This document shows, one piece after another, positions 34,788 through 43,423 of a stretch of DNA of 59,763 nt. Origin of the DNA: Pseudomonadota bacterium (GTDB lineage Bacteria > Pseudomonadota > Gammaproteobacteria > Xanthomonadales > Rhodanobacteraceae); contig JAFEDX010000214.1 of assembly GCA_018241365.1 (NCBI GenBank), positions 1 through 59,763 on the forward strand. The letters are read 5' to 3'. Numbering within the stretch: position 1 is the stretch's first letter; the number at the start of each line of letters is the position of its first letter. A model generated the notes under the pieces. It ran no database searches and was not told the DNA's origin. It worked only from the letters and a program-made list of their open reading frames with translations. Both the position numbers and the translations under genes were made by a program.

Positions 34788-36089
34788 GTGCTCGCACTCG
34801 CCATATTCATCGCCACCCTGATCCTGGTGATCTGGCAGCCCAAGGGGCTTGGCATTGGGTGGAGCGCGCTGGCGGGCGCCGTCGTCGCTTTGCTCACCGG
34901 CGTCGTGGGTTGGGCGGGCGTTGCCGTCGTGTGGCACATCGTCTGGGATGCGACTTTCACCTTCGTTGCACTGATCATCATCTCGCTGCTGCTGGATCAG
35001 GCCGGCTTTTTCAGCTGGGCCGCCCTGCACGTGGCGCGTTGGGGCAAGGGCCGCGGCCGCTTGCTGTTTCCCTTGGTCGTCGTGCTTGGCGCGATCATCG
35101 CAGCACTGTTCGCCAACGATGGCGCTGCACTGCTGTTGACACCCATCGTGGTCGTGATCCTGGTGCGACTGGAGTTTCCCCCCAGCGCCGCGCTGCTGTT
35201 CATCATCGCCACCGGCTTCATTGCCGACACCACCAGTTTGCCGCTGGTCACGTCCAACCTCGTCAACATCGTGACGGCCAACTACTTCAACATCGGCTTT
35301 GGTCGGTATGCCGCAGTGATGGTGCCGATCGACCTGGTGTCGCTCGCAGCCTCGTTGATCGTGCTCTGGATTGCACTCGGCCGCCGTCTCTCCGTGCGCT
35401 ATGACACGGCCCGGCTTGATCCGCCTTCCTCCGCCATCAAAGACAAGCTGGTCTTTCGTGCGGCGTTTCCATTGCTCGCGGTACTGATCATTGCCTATTT
35501 CATAAGCGCCCCATTCGGCGTTCCGACGGCACTGGTTACCGGCTTGGCCGCATTCGTGCTCATGGTCATCGCGGGCCGCTGGTGGCGTGTTGGCAGAGGC
35601 GCGACGGTTTCCGTTGCCTCGGCGGTGCGTCACGCACCGTGGCAGATCGTGCTGTTTTCCCTCGGCATGTACATTGTCGTCTACGGACTCGGCAACGCAG
35701 GGCTAACGGACTACGGCGTTGCGGCCTTGCATTGGCTTGCCAGACAGAACAACCTGATCGCCACCGTCGGCACCGGATTCCTGTCGGCTGCGCTCGCATC
35801 CGTGATGAACAACATGCCCTCGACGCTGGTCAGCGCGCTGGCCATCGACCACGCGCAACTTGCAGGAACGACGCGCGAGCTGATGGTCTACGCGAGCATC
35901 ATCGGCAACGATCTCGGCCCCAAGTTCACGCCGATCGGCAGTCTCGCCACGCTCCTCTGGCTGCATGTGCTGGCAACCAAGGGCCACAAGATCGGCTGGG
36001 GGCAGTACATGAAGATCGGTCTCTTGATCACACCACCCGTGTTGTTGGCAACGCTCATGGCCTTGGCCATGTGGTTACCCGTCATTTGA
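34788..36089 (+). CDS. arsB: arsenite efflux permease ArsB
   Basis: A 433-residue inner-membrane protein with about twelve helices and the ArsB/NhaD-type ion transporter pattern. 'LIIISLLLDQAGFFSWAALH', 'FANDGAALLLTPIVVVIL', 'GFIADTTSLPLVTSNLVNIV' and 'ASVMNNMPSTLVSAL' are clear ArsB blocks. It exports arsenite and antimonite, driven by the proton gradient. It starts with GTG after AAAGG. It ends the operon; 141 bases separate it from arsC, and I see no gene in that gap. Confidence 0.93.
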   Translation: MLALAIFIATLILVIWQPKGLGIGWSALAGAVVALLTGVVGWAGVAVVWHIVWDATFTFVALIIISLLLDQAGFFSWAALHVARWGKGRGRLLFPLVVVLGAIIAALFANDGAALLLTPIVVVILVRLEFPPSAALLFIIATGFIADTTSLPLVTSNLVNIVTANYFNIGFGRYAAVMVPIDLVSLAASLIVLWIALGRRLSVRYDTARLDPPSSAIKDKLVFRAAFPLLAVLIIAYFISAPFGVPTALVTGLAAFVLMVIAGRWWRVGRGATVSVASAVRHAPWQIVLFSLGMYIVVYGLGNAGLTDYGVAALHWLARQNNLIATVGTGFLSAALASVMNNMPSTLVSALAIDHAQLAGTTRELMVYASIIGNDLGPKFTPIGSLATLLWLHVLATKGHKIGWGQYMKIGLLITPPVLLATLMALAMWLPVI

Positions 36090-36289
36090 GATTGCCGTAC
36101 AGATGAGCACATCTGCATCATTCGTGCGTGTCGCCGCATACGCCAAGCTATTGGGTGTACCAATCGCACCCTACTGAATCGAAAGCGGCCGTCCGTTCAT
36201 TACTCATCGAGGACGGCTTCCAGTCGACTTGAGACATGCACTGATGACAAGCAGACCGTGGCGCCGGTTCACGCCTTCGGTGTGATGCG

Positions 36290-37048
36290 TCATCTCTTGC
36301 TGCGCAAGCGTTCGACCAGTGCGTGCAATGTGGCCTGTGCTTCCGGCGCGAACCAGCCGTCGAGGAAGGCCTCGATGCCGAGGGTTGACGGGTCATCGAA
36401 CAGGCGTGTGACATCGGCGCGCGCCAGCGCGCGGGTGGTGAGCATCGCGCGGCGCGGCAGTTGCAACAGGGGTTGCAGCCACGCGATGGCGCGCGGCACG
36501 ACCTGCTCGACGTCGGCCAGTTCGTCGACCATGCCCGCGGCGAGCGCGGCGTTGGCCTCCAGCATCGCGCCGACGACGAGCAGGCGTTCGGCGCGGTAAA
36601 CGCCGATCAGGCGGCGCAATGCGGCCTGGATGCAGTCGGGCACGGTCAGTCCGACCTGCACTTCGTTGAGGCCGATCCTGAAGTCGCCGTGTGCCATCAC
36701 CCGATAGTCGCAATAGATCGCGAGCACCGCGCCGCCGGCGGGGCTGTGCCCGGTGACCGCGGCGGCGATGGGAATGGGTGAGCACGCCAGCGCCGCGCAC
36801 ACGCCGAAGAAGTCGCGCCAGAACGCGCGCATCGCATCGCGATCGAGCTGCAGCAGGGTCGGGATGTCGAGGCCGGCCGAGAACAGGCCGGGTGCACCCG
36901 ACAGCACCAGTGCCTCGGCGCCTTCGCCGGGTGCGCGTTGCAGGGCTTGTTGCAGCGCGGCGACCAGTTCCGGATTCAGCGCGTTGACCGGCGGTCGTGC
37001 CAGGCGCAGTTCGCGGATGCCGTGGTCGTGGTCGATGGTGTCCAGCAT
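36290..37048 (-). CDS. enoyl-CoA hydratase/isomerase family protein
   Basis: A 252-residue crotonase-fold protein. 'LARPPVNALNPELVAALQQA' and the oxyanion-hole region 'LFSAGLDI', plus 'AVTGHSPAGGAVLAIYCDYR', fit the family. One of the two catalytic Glu positions is not obvious (the region reads 'GLNEVQVGLTVPD'), which is common in isomerases, so a delta3-delta2-enoyl-CoA isomerase-like role is as likely as hydration. It is alone on its strand. The 200 bases between it and arsB hold no gene, and no terminator was recognised. Confidence 0.82.
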   Translation of the reverse strand: MLDTIDHDHGIRELRLARPPVNALNPELVAALQQALQRAPGEGAEALVLSGAPGLFSAGLDIPTLLQLDRDAMRAFWRDFFGVCAALACSPIPIAAAVTGHSPAGGAVLAIYCDYRVMAHGDFRIGLNEVQVGLTVPDCIQAALRRLIGVYRAERLLVVGAMLEANAALAAGMVDELADVEQVVPRAIAWLQPLLQLPRRAMLTTRALARADVTRLFDDPSTLGIEAFLDGWFAPEAQATLHALVERLRSKR

Positions 37049-37139
37049 GTCTACACTCGAAGGTTGGTCATATGGAAAAACTAAACCGGATTACTCGCGC
37101 CATCCATGGCCAAGAGCACCCTGGCCGCCTTCGGCGTTC

Positions 37140-37161
37140 GCGTTTGCAATTCTGCAAACGC
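37140..37161. repeat. perfect 9-bp hairpin upstream of the enoyl-CoA hydratase-like gene
   Basis: GCGTTTGCA-ATTC-TGCAAACGC has a perfect 9-bp stem and a four-base loop. It lies in the 212-base gap between two minus-strand genes, with no T tract on either side. Close by, at about 37101-37126, CCATCCATGGCC and GAGCACCCTGGCC resemble the dispersed repeat at 43424-43613. Confidence 0.6.
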
Positions 37162-37240
37162 AGTCCGGGTTCCGTCCCCGATGGGGCCGGGAACGGGCCC
37201 GGAACGACGACGTTGTTGGGTCGTGCTTTCCCGGGCCCGA

Positions 37241-37264
37241 GTCGCGCGCACGACGCGCTCCTAC
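37241..37264 (-). repeat. single REP-type palindrome ending the DUF4139 gene
   Basis: GTCGCGCGCACGACGCGC is followed by TCCTAC. On the minus strand the unit starts GTAGGAGCGC, and its TAG is the stop codon of the DUF4139 gene. It is one half of the pairs seen elsewhere. Confidence 0.82.
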
Positions 37265-38733
37265 ATATCTTTCGCGGTCCAAGTGTATTTCACTGTGTAG
37301 GTGAGCGTCGCGTTGCCTTGGGCCGGCACCGGAATTTCGAATTCGAGCAGTTGCGTGGTCTGTTTCGCAGGCTTGAGGTTGGATGAGGCGAGCGTCCACT
37401 GGCGCCAGCGGTTCGGGTGGTCGCGTACCGTCACCGTGCGTGCGGTGTCGCCGCCATTGGTGAGCGTGATTTTGTACGATTCGCTCATGCTGTGTGCGCC
37501 CGCATCGACATGGAATGCGGTGCGTTCGCGGCTGGCGCGCAGGTCGAAACTCTGGCCGAGCTGCACGGAAACGTCCTGGCCTTTCGGCGTGTCGGCGACG
37601 CCGCCTTCGCCGAGCAGGGTCGGCGCGCCGTCACGGTCATGGATCCACGCGCGCAGGGTGCCGGCGGGCAAGGCATCGGGCGCGGTAAAGGCGAGCGTGC
37701 TCGTGATCGCGCGGTCGCGGTAGTCCTGCGCGCCATAATCGTTGGTGTTCGGTTTGGGCGGGAAATACGTGCCGCCATCCTCCACGACGTACCGGCGTGC
37801 GCACGCCAGGATTTGCGTGGCGTAGAGCGGCGTCAGCGTCACGGTGCCGTTCGGCAGGTTGACCTTGCCGGGCAGGGTAAAGCTGCGGTAGTCGCCGAGC
37901 GACGCCTGCACCGGCATCACCATCGCGCTCATTTCCTGCGGCGGCGGAGCAGCCGCCCTGCTGTACATCCGCACGCCGCCACCACCAAGGTTGGGTTGCC
38001 CCGCGACCAGCTTGATCGTGGCGCCCGCATAGTCCCGTCCGCTGCGGTTGGCGATGCTGGCTTCCGGCTTGAACTGCATGCGGCAGCCGCTGCCGTCGGC
38101 GAGCGTTGCCGTGTAGGACGCGCGCCAGCCCAGCCCCGACGTGGTGTAGGTCAACAGGGCATCGCGGTTGCCGGAGGTTTTGGCGTCCACGTCCAGCAGC
38201 ACGCTGCTGCCGCCGGAAACGGAATCGGCGGGCAGGGTGATGGATGCGTACTGGTGTATGAAATGCAGCTTGCCGTCGGCGGTGCGCACCAGCAGGCCCG
38301 CGTCGGATGCGCCCAGCAATTCGCCGCTGAATTGCGGCCCGAGCGCAGTATCGCCGCGCGAATCCGTCGACACACTCACTTCGGATCCAATCGCGCCGTC
38401 CAATGCGCCGTTGGCGCTGGCGTTGGCGAGCACCACGCGCTGTCCGAGCACGTCGACCGCAGGGCCGCTGCCGAATCCGACCGCGAACGCTTCGGGATCG
38501 AGCGTCGCCGGCAGGCCGCCGATGCGAAGTTCGTGATTGCCCGCGGCAATGGCGAGCGCGCGGCTTTCGTGCACCAGCGCGTGGCCGGCATCGAGCGTGC
38601 CCTGCGAGGCGCCTGAAAACAGCGCGTCGTTGTCGGCGTGGTAGATCGTCAGGCTGGCGTTGCCGTTGGCGGCGAACGCGGCGGGTGCGGCGAGCAGCGC
38701 AGCCAGGGTGGCGCAAAGCAGTCGGCGTGACAT
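37261..38733 (-). CDS. secreted DUF4139 domain protein
   Basis: A 490-residue protein with a signal peptide ('LLCATLAALLAAPAAFAANG') and DUF4139-type architecture. Conserved pieces are 'HADNDALFSG', 'LTYTTSGLGWRASYTA', 'CRMQFKPEASIANRSGRDYA' and 'NLKPAKQTTQLLEFEIPVPA'. Members are envelope or secreted proteins of mostly unknown function, with a mucoidy-inhibitor A group among eukaryotic relatives. The ATG follows GGAGAC; the frame remains open upstream but without a better start. The last codons read straight into a REP-type palindrome that supplies the stop. Confidence 0.83.
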   Translation of the reverse strand: MSRRLLCATLAALLAAPAAFAANGNASLTIYHADNDALFSGASQGTLDAGHALVHESRALAIAAGNHELRIGGLPATLDPEAFAVGFGSGPAVDVLGQRVVLANASANGALDGAIGSEVSVSTDSRGDTALGPQFSGELLGASDAGLLVRTADGKLHFIHQYASITLPADSVSGGSSVLLDVDAKTSGNRDALLTYTTSGLGWRASYTATLADGSGCRMQFKPEASIANRSGRDYAGATIKLVAGQPNLGGGGVRMYSRAAAPPPQEMSAMVMPVQASLGDYRSFTLPGKVNLPNGTVTLTPLYATQILACARRYVVEDGGTYFPPKPNTNDYGAQDYRDRAITSTLAFTAPDALPAGTLRAWIHDRDGAPTLLGEGGVADTPKGQDVSVQLGQSFDLRASRERTAFHVDAGAHSMSESYKITLTNGGDTARTVTVRDHPNRWRQWTLASSNLKPAKQTTQLLEFEIPVPAQGNATLTYTVKYTWTAKDM

Positions 38734-38803
38734 GGCGTGTCTCCGAGGGCGGGGTGGGTCGATGATAAACGCGGTGCCTGAACCGGCCGCCAGCGTGATG
38801 TGC

Positions 38804-40540
38804 TCAGGCGGACGCTGTTGCCGTCTGCAGCAACGCCGCAATGCCGTCGCTGCCGTGCGCGCGCAGCAGGCGCGGCGCCAGCGCGCGCAGCGCCTTGCGG
38901 TCGCAGCGTGACAGCGCATCGCGCTGGGCGAGGATACGATCGGCCGCCATGCTGTAATCTTCGAGGCCCAGCGCGACCAGCACCGGCGCGAACGCGGGGT
39001 CGCCCGCGATCTCGCCGCACAGGCTGACGGGCTTGCCGGCGCGGCGTGCGCTGCTGATCACCCAGGCCAGCATGCGCAGCACGGCCGGATGTGCCGGGCG
39101 ATAGAGTTTTCCGACCTGGTCGTTGTTGCGGTCGGCCGCCAGCACGTACTGGGTCAGGTCGTTGCTGCCGATCGCGAGGAAATCGGCGATGTCGAGCAGC
39201 GTGCGCACGTTGATCGCGGCGGACGGCACCTCGACCATCGCGCCGAGTTCGAATTGGTCCGGGATTTCGTGGCCGGCGGTGCGGAGGTCGCGTCCGCATT
39301 CCTCGATCAGCCTGCGCACTTCGGCCAGCTCGGTGGCATCGGTGATCATCGGCACCAGGATGCGCACGGGACCGTAGCAGCTGGCGCGCAGGATCGCGCG
39401 CAGTTGCGTCACGAACACGTCGATCTGCTGCAGCGACAGGCGCACGCCGCGCACGCCCAGCGCGGGGTTGGGTTCCGACGCCATCACCAGGCCGGCCGCG
39501 TCGGCCTTGTCGGCGCCGAGGTCAAGGGTGCGGATGGTCACCGGCAGGCCGCCGGCGCCGAGCACGGCGTCGCGATACGCGGCGAACTGTTCGTCCTCGC
39601 TGGGCAGGCCGTCGTGGGCGAGGAACAGGAACTCGGTGCGATACAGGCCGATGCCGGCGACGCCGAGGTTGCGTGCGCGTTCGATGTCCTCGGGGCGTTC
39701 GGCGTTGGCGAACAGGCGCAGCGCATGGCCGTCGCGGGTGCGGGTTTCTGCGCCCGCCAGTTGCGCGAGCCGCTGGCCTTCGCGCAGTGTCTCGCGCTGC
39801 CAGTTGCGGTATTGCGCGAGGTCCTGCGCGGCGGGATGCACCACCACTTCGCCGCGCACGCTGTCCACCAGCGCGAGGTCGCCGTCGCGCAGGTCTTCCA
39901 GCACGTCGCCGACGTTGACCAGCATCGGCAGGTGCAGGCTGCGCGCCAGGATCGCGCTGTGTGAATACGGACTGCCGGAACCCGCCACCACCGCGAGGAT
40001 GCCGTGGCCGGCGAGTTGCGCCAGTTCGCCGGGCGCCACGCTTTCGGTGACCAGGATCTCGCCGACGCGGGTCGCGATCTTTTTTTCCTCGTTGCTGGCT
40101 TGCCGCGCCAGCGCGCTTTGCACGCGCGCGATCACGTGATCGACGTCTTCGCCGCGGCTGCGCAGGTAGGGGTCGTCCATGGCGTCGAATACCGCGACCA
40201 GGCGGTCGCGCTGCGCCTTCAGCGCGGCAGCGGCGCGGTAGTGGCCCTTGCGGATCATCCCGCGGATGCCCTCGATCAGCTCCGGATCGTCCAGCAGTTG
40301 CGCGTGCGCATCGATGAATTCGCCCACCTCGCGCGCCAGCGAGCCGTGCAGCTTGCGGCGCAACTCGGCCATGTCTTCGCGCGCGACGGCGAAGGCGCGT
40401 TCCAGCCGGGCGACTTCGGCTTCGACCTCGGCTTCGGGCAGCGGCGTGGTGTCGATGCTGAAGCGGGCGGGGCGCTCCAGGCGCACCCGTCCCAGCGCCA
40501 TGCCCGGCGCGGCGGCGGTGCCGGCGAACGCGCGCCTCAT
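38804..40540 (-). CDS. ptsI: PTS enzyme I (phosphoenolpyruvate-protein phosphotransferase)
   Basis: A 578-residue enzyme I that takes phosphate from PEP and passes it to HPr. The active His194 is in 'SPYSHSAILAR' (usually GGxTSHxAI). The PEP-binding part shows 'GIGLYRTEFLFL', 'RTLDLGADK', 'GSNDLTQYVLAADR' and the catalytic Cys508 in 'VSLCGEIAGD'. There is no N-terminal GAF domain, so it is not PtsP. The start overlaps the HPr stop (ATGA). No sugar permease (EIIB/C) is in the window, which fits a regulatory PTS. Confidence 0.92.
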   Translation of the reverse strand: MRRAFAGTAAAPGMALGRVRLERPARFSIDTTPLPEAEVEAEVARLERAFAVAREDMAELRRKLHGSLAREVGEFIDAHAQLLDDPELIEGIRGMIRKGHYRAAAALKAQRDRLVAVFDAMDDPYLRSRGEDVDHVIARVQSALARQASNEEKKIATRVGEILVTESVAPGELAQLAGHGILAVVAGSGSPYSHSAILARSLHLPMLVNVGDVLEDLRDGDLALVDSVRGEVVVHPAAQDLAQYRNWQRETLREGQRLAQLAGAETRTRDGHALRLFANAERPEDIERARNLGVAGIGLYRTEFLFLAHDGLPSEDEQFAAYRDAVLGAGGLPVTIRTLDLGADKADAAGLVMASEPNPALGVRGVRLSLQQIDVFVTQLRAILRASCYGPVRILVPMITDATELAEVRRLIEECGRDLRTAGHEIPDQFELGAMVEVPSAAINVRTLLDIADFLAIGSNDLTQYVLAADRNNDQVGKLYRPAHPAVLRMLAWVISSARRAGKPVSLCGEIAGDPAFAPVLVALGLEDYSMAADRILAQRDALSRCDRKALRALAPRLLRAHGSDGIAALLQTATASA

Positions 40541-40806
40541 GCGCCCTCGTCGAACTTGCGGTCGAACAGGGCTGCGACGGCATCCAGCGCCTGTGTTTCG
40601 TCCGGCCCCTCCGCGCGCAGCGTGAGCAGCGTGCCGATGCCGGCCGCCAGCATCATCACGCCCATGATGCTCTTGGCGTTGACCTCGCGCCCGCCGCTGA
40701 TCAGCCAGATCGTGGACTGGAACTGCTGCACCAGCTGCACCAGCTTGGCCGAGGCGCGCGCGTGCAGGCCAAGCTTGTTGCTGACCACGATTTCCTTTTC
40801 GAGCAT
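40537..40806 (-). CDS. ptsH: HPr phosphocarrier
   Basis: An 89-residue HPr with the active His15 ('LGLHARASAKL') and the regulatory Ser46 in 'AKSIMGVMMLA'. Ser46 is the target of HPr kinase, encoded two genes upstream. It accepts phosphate from EI and probably passes it to the EIIA protein. The ATG at 40806 gives family length; a frame extension of ten codons upstream is unlikely. Translation is coupled to EI by a four-base overlap. Confidence 0.93.
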   Translation of the reverse strand: MLEKEIVVSNKLGLHARASAKLVQLVQQFQSTIWLISGGREVNAKSIMGVMMLAAGIGTLLTLRAEGPDETQALDAVAALFDRKFDEGA

Positions 40807-40870
40807 CGGGGCGTTCCGGGGCGGCGGCAGGGACATGCCGCTACGTTACCAAATCCCGGGAATCGAGAAG

Positions 40871-40933
40871 GACTCCACGTTGCTGGAGTCTCGGGAGAAC
40901 CGTTGCGACTAAACCGGCAGGGAGTACCGGTTT
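40871..40933. repeat. two hairpins between the EIIA and HPr genes
   Basis: GACTCCA-CGTTGC-TGGAGTC (40871-40890) and AAACCGG-N9-CCGGTTT (40911-40933) are perfect 7-bp inverted repeats in the 199-base gap. Neither has a T run. They may be mRNA structures that set HPr/EI levels relative to EIIA, or remnants of repeats. The rest of the gap holds no gene. Confidence 0.5.
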
Positions 40934-41005
40934 GAACGCCGCAGGCGGCCCGAAGGGCGAGCCACAGGGACGTGGCGAGTAACGCAGCAGGTTATCCCGA
41001 GGCTC

Positions 41006-41437
41006 CTACACCTTGTCGATGCAGATCCCGCCACGTCCTCCGCTGGCGGCGACCTCGGCGAGCTCGTCGAGCGGCTTGTCCGGATAGTTGAGCACGCGCA
41101 GCAGCATCGGCAGGTTCAGGCCCGACACGCAGCGCGCGCGCACGCCAAGGCTGGTGAGCTTGTTGGCGATGTTGCAGGGCGTCGATCCGTACAGGTCCGA
41201 CAGCACCAGCACGCCGCCGCCGTGGTCGAGTGCGCGCGCGGCGCGCGCCGCGGCCGCCAGCATGGCGTTGGGATCGTCGTTGCTGCCGACTTCCAGGGTA
41301 TCGAGCTGGCAGGGCAGGCGCGGCAGCACGTGCTGGGCGGCGCCGATCAGCGCGCGGCCGATCTCTTCGTGCGTCAGCAGCAGGATGCCGGCCGCGGGGC
41401 CGGGGGTGTCTTGGCGAAGGGCGGAAGCCGAAGTCAT
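41006..41437 (-). CDS. mannose-family PTS EIIA component
   Basis: A 143-residue EIIA domain of the mannose (ManX) family, with the active His at about residue 23 ('GILLLTHEEIG') and 'GGVLVLSDLYGSTPCNIANK' in the middle. A partner EIIB, EIIC or EIID is not present. In Lysobacterales this EIIA in the hprK-rapZ cluster is thought to be regulatory. The start is uncertain: ATG 41437 is chosen, and a TTG four codons upstream is possible. Its TAG stop lies in GTAGGAGCC, reminiscent of the REP units. Confidence 0.88.
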   Translation of the reverse strand: MTSASALRQDTPGPAAGILLLTHEEIGRALIGAAQHVLPRLPCQLDTLEVGSNDDPNAMLAAAARAARALDHGGGVLVLSDLYGSTPCNIANKLTSLGVRARCVSGLNLPMLLRVLNYPDKPLDELAEVAASGGRGGICIDKV

Positions 41438-41500
41438 GGGCAGGTTCAAGCGGGCGTCACCGGATGGGGTGCAAGTTTCGGTCCAATCGGCAGCGCGTGG

Positions 41501-42391
41501 TCACTCGAGTTCGCGGTGGAAGGTGAGAACCTGCTCGCGGCTGGCGCGGTACTGTTCGGCCAGCCGTTCGGCCAGATAGACCGAGCGGTGCCTGCCTCCC
41601 GTGCAGCCGATCGCGACGGTCAGATACCCCTTGCCTTCACTTTCGAAGCGTGGCAGCCACGTGTCGAGGAAGCGTCGGATGTCAGCCAAGTATTGTACCA
41701 CCAGCGCCTGCCCATCCAGGAATTCGCGGACGGGTGCGTCCAGCCCCGAAAACGGGCGCAGGCGCGCGTCCCAGTGCGGGTTCGGCAGGCAGCGGGCGTC
41801 GAACACGAAATCGCAGTCGGCCGGCAGGCCGCGGCCGTAGGCGAATGACTCGAACATCAGGGTCAGGCCTTCGGTCGCCGCGCCGTATTGCGTGGCGATC
41901 AGGCGCCGCAGCTGGTGGACGTTGGTGTCGCTGGTGTCGATCGAACGGTTGGCGATGGCGCGCAGCGGGCGCAGGCGGCGGCGTTCCTCGGCCAGCGCGT
42001 CGATCAGCGAGCGGCCGTCCTCGGACAGCGGGTGGCGCCGGCGCGAATACGCATAGCGCTTCAGCAGCACGGCGTCGCTGGAATCGAGGAACACCAGTTC
42101 GGCGTCGGCGCCGGCCTCGGCCAGCTTCGACAGTGCCTCCGGCATCCGTTCGAGGTCGCCCTGGTTGCGCACGTCCACGCCCACCGCGATACCTGACAAG
42201 GTGCCGCGGCCACCATCGGTCAGCGCGCGGAACAGCGAGGGCAGCAGGCTCGTCGGCAGGTTGTCCACGCAGTAGAAGCCGAGGTCCTCGAACGCGCGCA
42301 GCGCCACGGTCTTGCCGGCGCCGGACAAGCCCGAGAGCACCACCATCGGCATGCTGGAGCGGGTTGCGGCGGAATCGGTCGTGGTCATCAT
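41501..42391 (-). CDS. rapZ: RNase adapter protein RapZ
   Basis: A 296-residue protein with an N-terminal P-loop ('LSGLSGAGKTVALRAFEDLG', Walker A) and the C-terminal domain ending 'CTGGRHRSVYLAERLA', both typical of RapZ. In E. coli RapZ binds the small RNAs GlmZ/GlmY and so sets glucosamine-6-phosphate synthase levels; glmM is in the same window. The start (two adjacent ATGs) lies next to the hprK stop. In this lineage RapZ also links to the PTS by gene context. Confidence 0.94.
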   Translation of the reverse strand: MMTTTDSAATRSSMPMVVLSGLSGAGKTVALRAFEDLGFYCVDNLPTSLLPSLFRALTDGGRGTLSGIAVGVDVRNQGDLERMPEALSKLAEAGADAELVFLDSSDAVLLKRYAYSRRRHPLSEDGRSLIDALAEERRRLRPLRAIANRSIDTSDTNVHQLRRLIATQYGAATEGLTLMFESFAYGRGLPADCDFVFDARCLPNPHWDARLRPFSGLDAPVREFLDGQALVVQYLADIRRFLDTWLPRFESEGKGYLTVAIGCTGGRHRSVYLAERLAEQYRASREQVLTFHRELE

Positions 42392-42392
42392 G

Positions 42393-43337
42393 TCACCCCG
42401 GATGGCGTTGCAGGCGCGCGGCCTGGCGGTCCATGAAGGTGCGGGCCTGGTCGATGCCCTGCGACTTCAGCATGTGGCTGCGCACGGCGGCCTCGACCAG
42501 CACCGCGAGGTTGCGTCCCGGCGCGACCGGAATCGTGATCTGCGGGATCTTCACTTCCAGCACTTCGCGCACGCCGACGTCGCCGGTGAGGCGCACCATC
42601 GCGTCTTCGGGTTCGTTGCCGGCCGGGCGCAGGTGCACGATCAGGCGCAGGTACTTGGACTGCTTGACCGCGGTGTGGCCGAACATTTCGCGCACGTTGA
42701 GCACGCCAAGGCCGCGCACTTCCAGCAGGTCGCGCAGGATCTCGGGACAGCTGCCGTCGATCACTTCGGGGGCGACCAGGGTGAACTCGGGCGCGTCGTC
42801 GGCGACGAGGCGATGGCCGCGGGTGATCAGCTCCAGCGCCAGCTCGCTCTTGCCGCTGCCGGGCGTGCCGGTGATCAGCACGCCGATCGAGTGCACTTCC
42901 ATGAACACGCCGTGCAGGGTGATCTGTTGCGCCAGCGCCCGCGCCAGCTTGTATTGCAGGTAGGTGAGGATGTCGTGGCCGCGGCGCGCGCTGACCCACA
43001 GCGGCGTGCCGGTTTCCTCGGCGGTGTCGCGCAGGTCGGCCGGCACGGCCTGGTCCTTGGTGACGATCAGCGCGACCGGCCGTTGCGCGAAGATCTTCTG
43101 CACCGTTTCCCAGCGTTGCCGCGAATCGAGGCCGTCGAGGTAATTCAGTTCCTCGCTGCCGACGATCTGCAGCTTGTTGGGGTAGATGATGTTGAGGTAA
43201 CCGATTTCGGACGGACGCCGCTGCCCGGCGCCCCCCGACTGCAGCACGCGCTCGCCGCCCTCGCGACCCGCGACCCAGCGCAGGGCCATGCGCTCCTTGA
43301 CGTCTTCGAAAAGTTCGCGTGCGCTGAGCTTGTTCAC
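42393..43337 (-). CDS. hprK: HPr kinase/phosphorylase
   Basis: A 314-residue bifunctional enzyme that adds phosphate to Ser46 of HPr using ATP or pyrophosphate and removes it. The Walker A loop 'VLITGTPGSGKSELALELI' and the C-terminal signature 'ITIPVAPGRNLAVLVEAA' are intact. The GTG at 43337 ('VNKLSARELFEDVKERM') gives the usual length; the frame extends 13 codons upstream to 43376. A gap of 347 bases follows to hpf, holding repeats where related genomes often have ptsN. Confidence 0.92.
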   Translation of the reverse strand: MNKLSARELFEDVKERMALRWVAGREGGERVLQSGGAGQRRPSEIGYLNIIYPNKLQIVGSEELNYLDGLDSRQRWETVQKIFAQRPVALIVTKDQAVPADLRDTAEETGTPLWVSARRGHDILTYLQYKLARALAQQITLHGVFMEVHSIGVLITGTPGSGKSELALELITRGHRLVADDAPEFTLVAPEVIDGSCPEILRDLLEVRGLGVLNVREMFGHTAVKQSKYLRLIVHLRPAGNEPEDAMVRLTGDVGVREVLEVKIPQITIPVAPGRNLAVLVEAAVRSHMLKSQGIDQARTFMDRQAARLQRHPG

Positions 43338-43423
43338 ATCCAGTCCCCGTCCACCGGCGTGGTGAACGGGGAGCATTGTGCCAGTGTTGTCGCTGCCGCG
43401 CGGCGTGGGCGAAGCGGCTTCTG

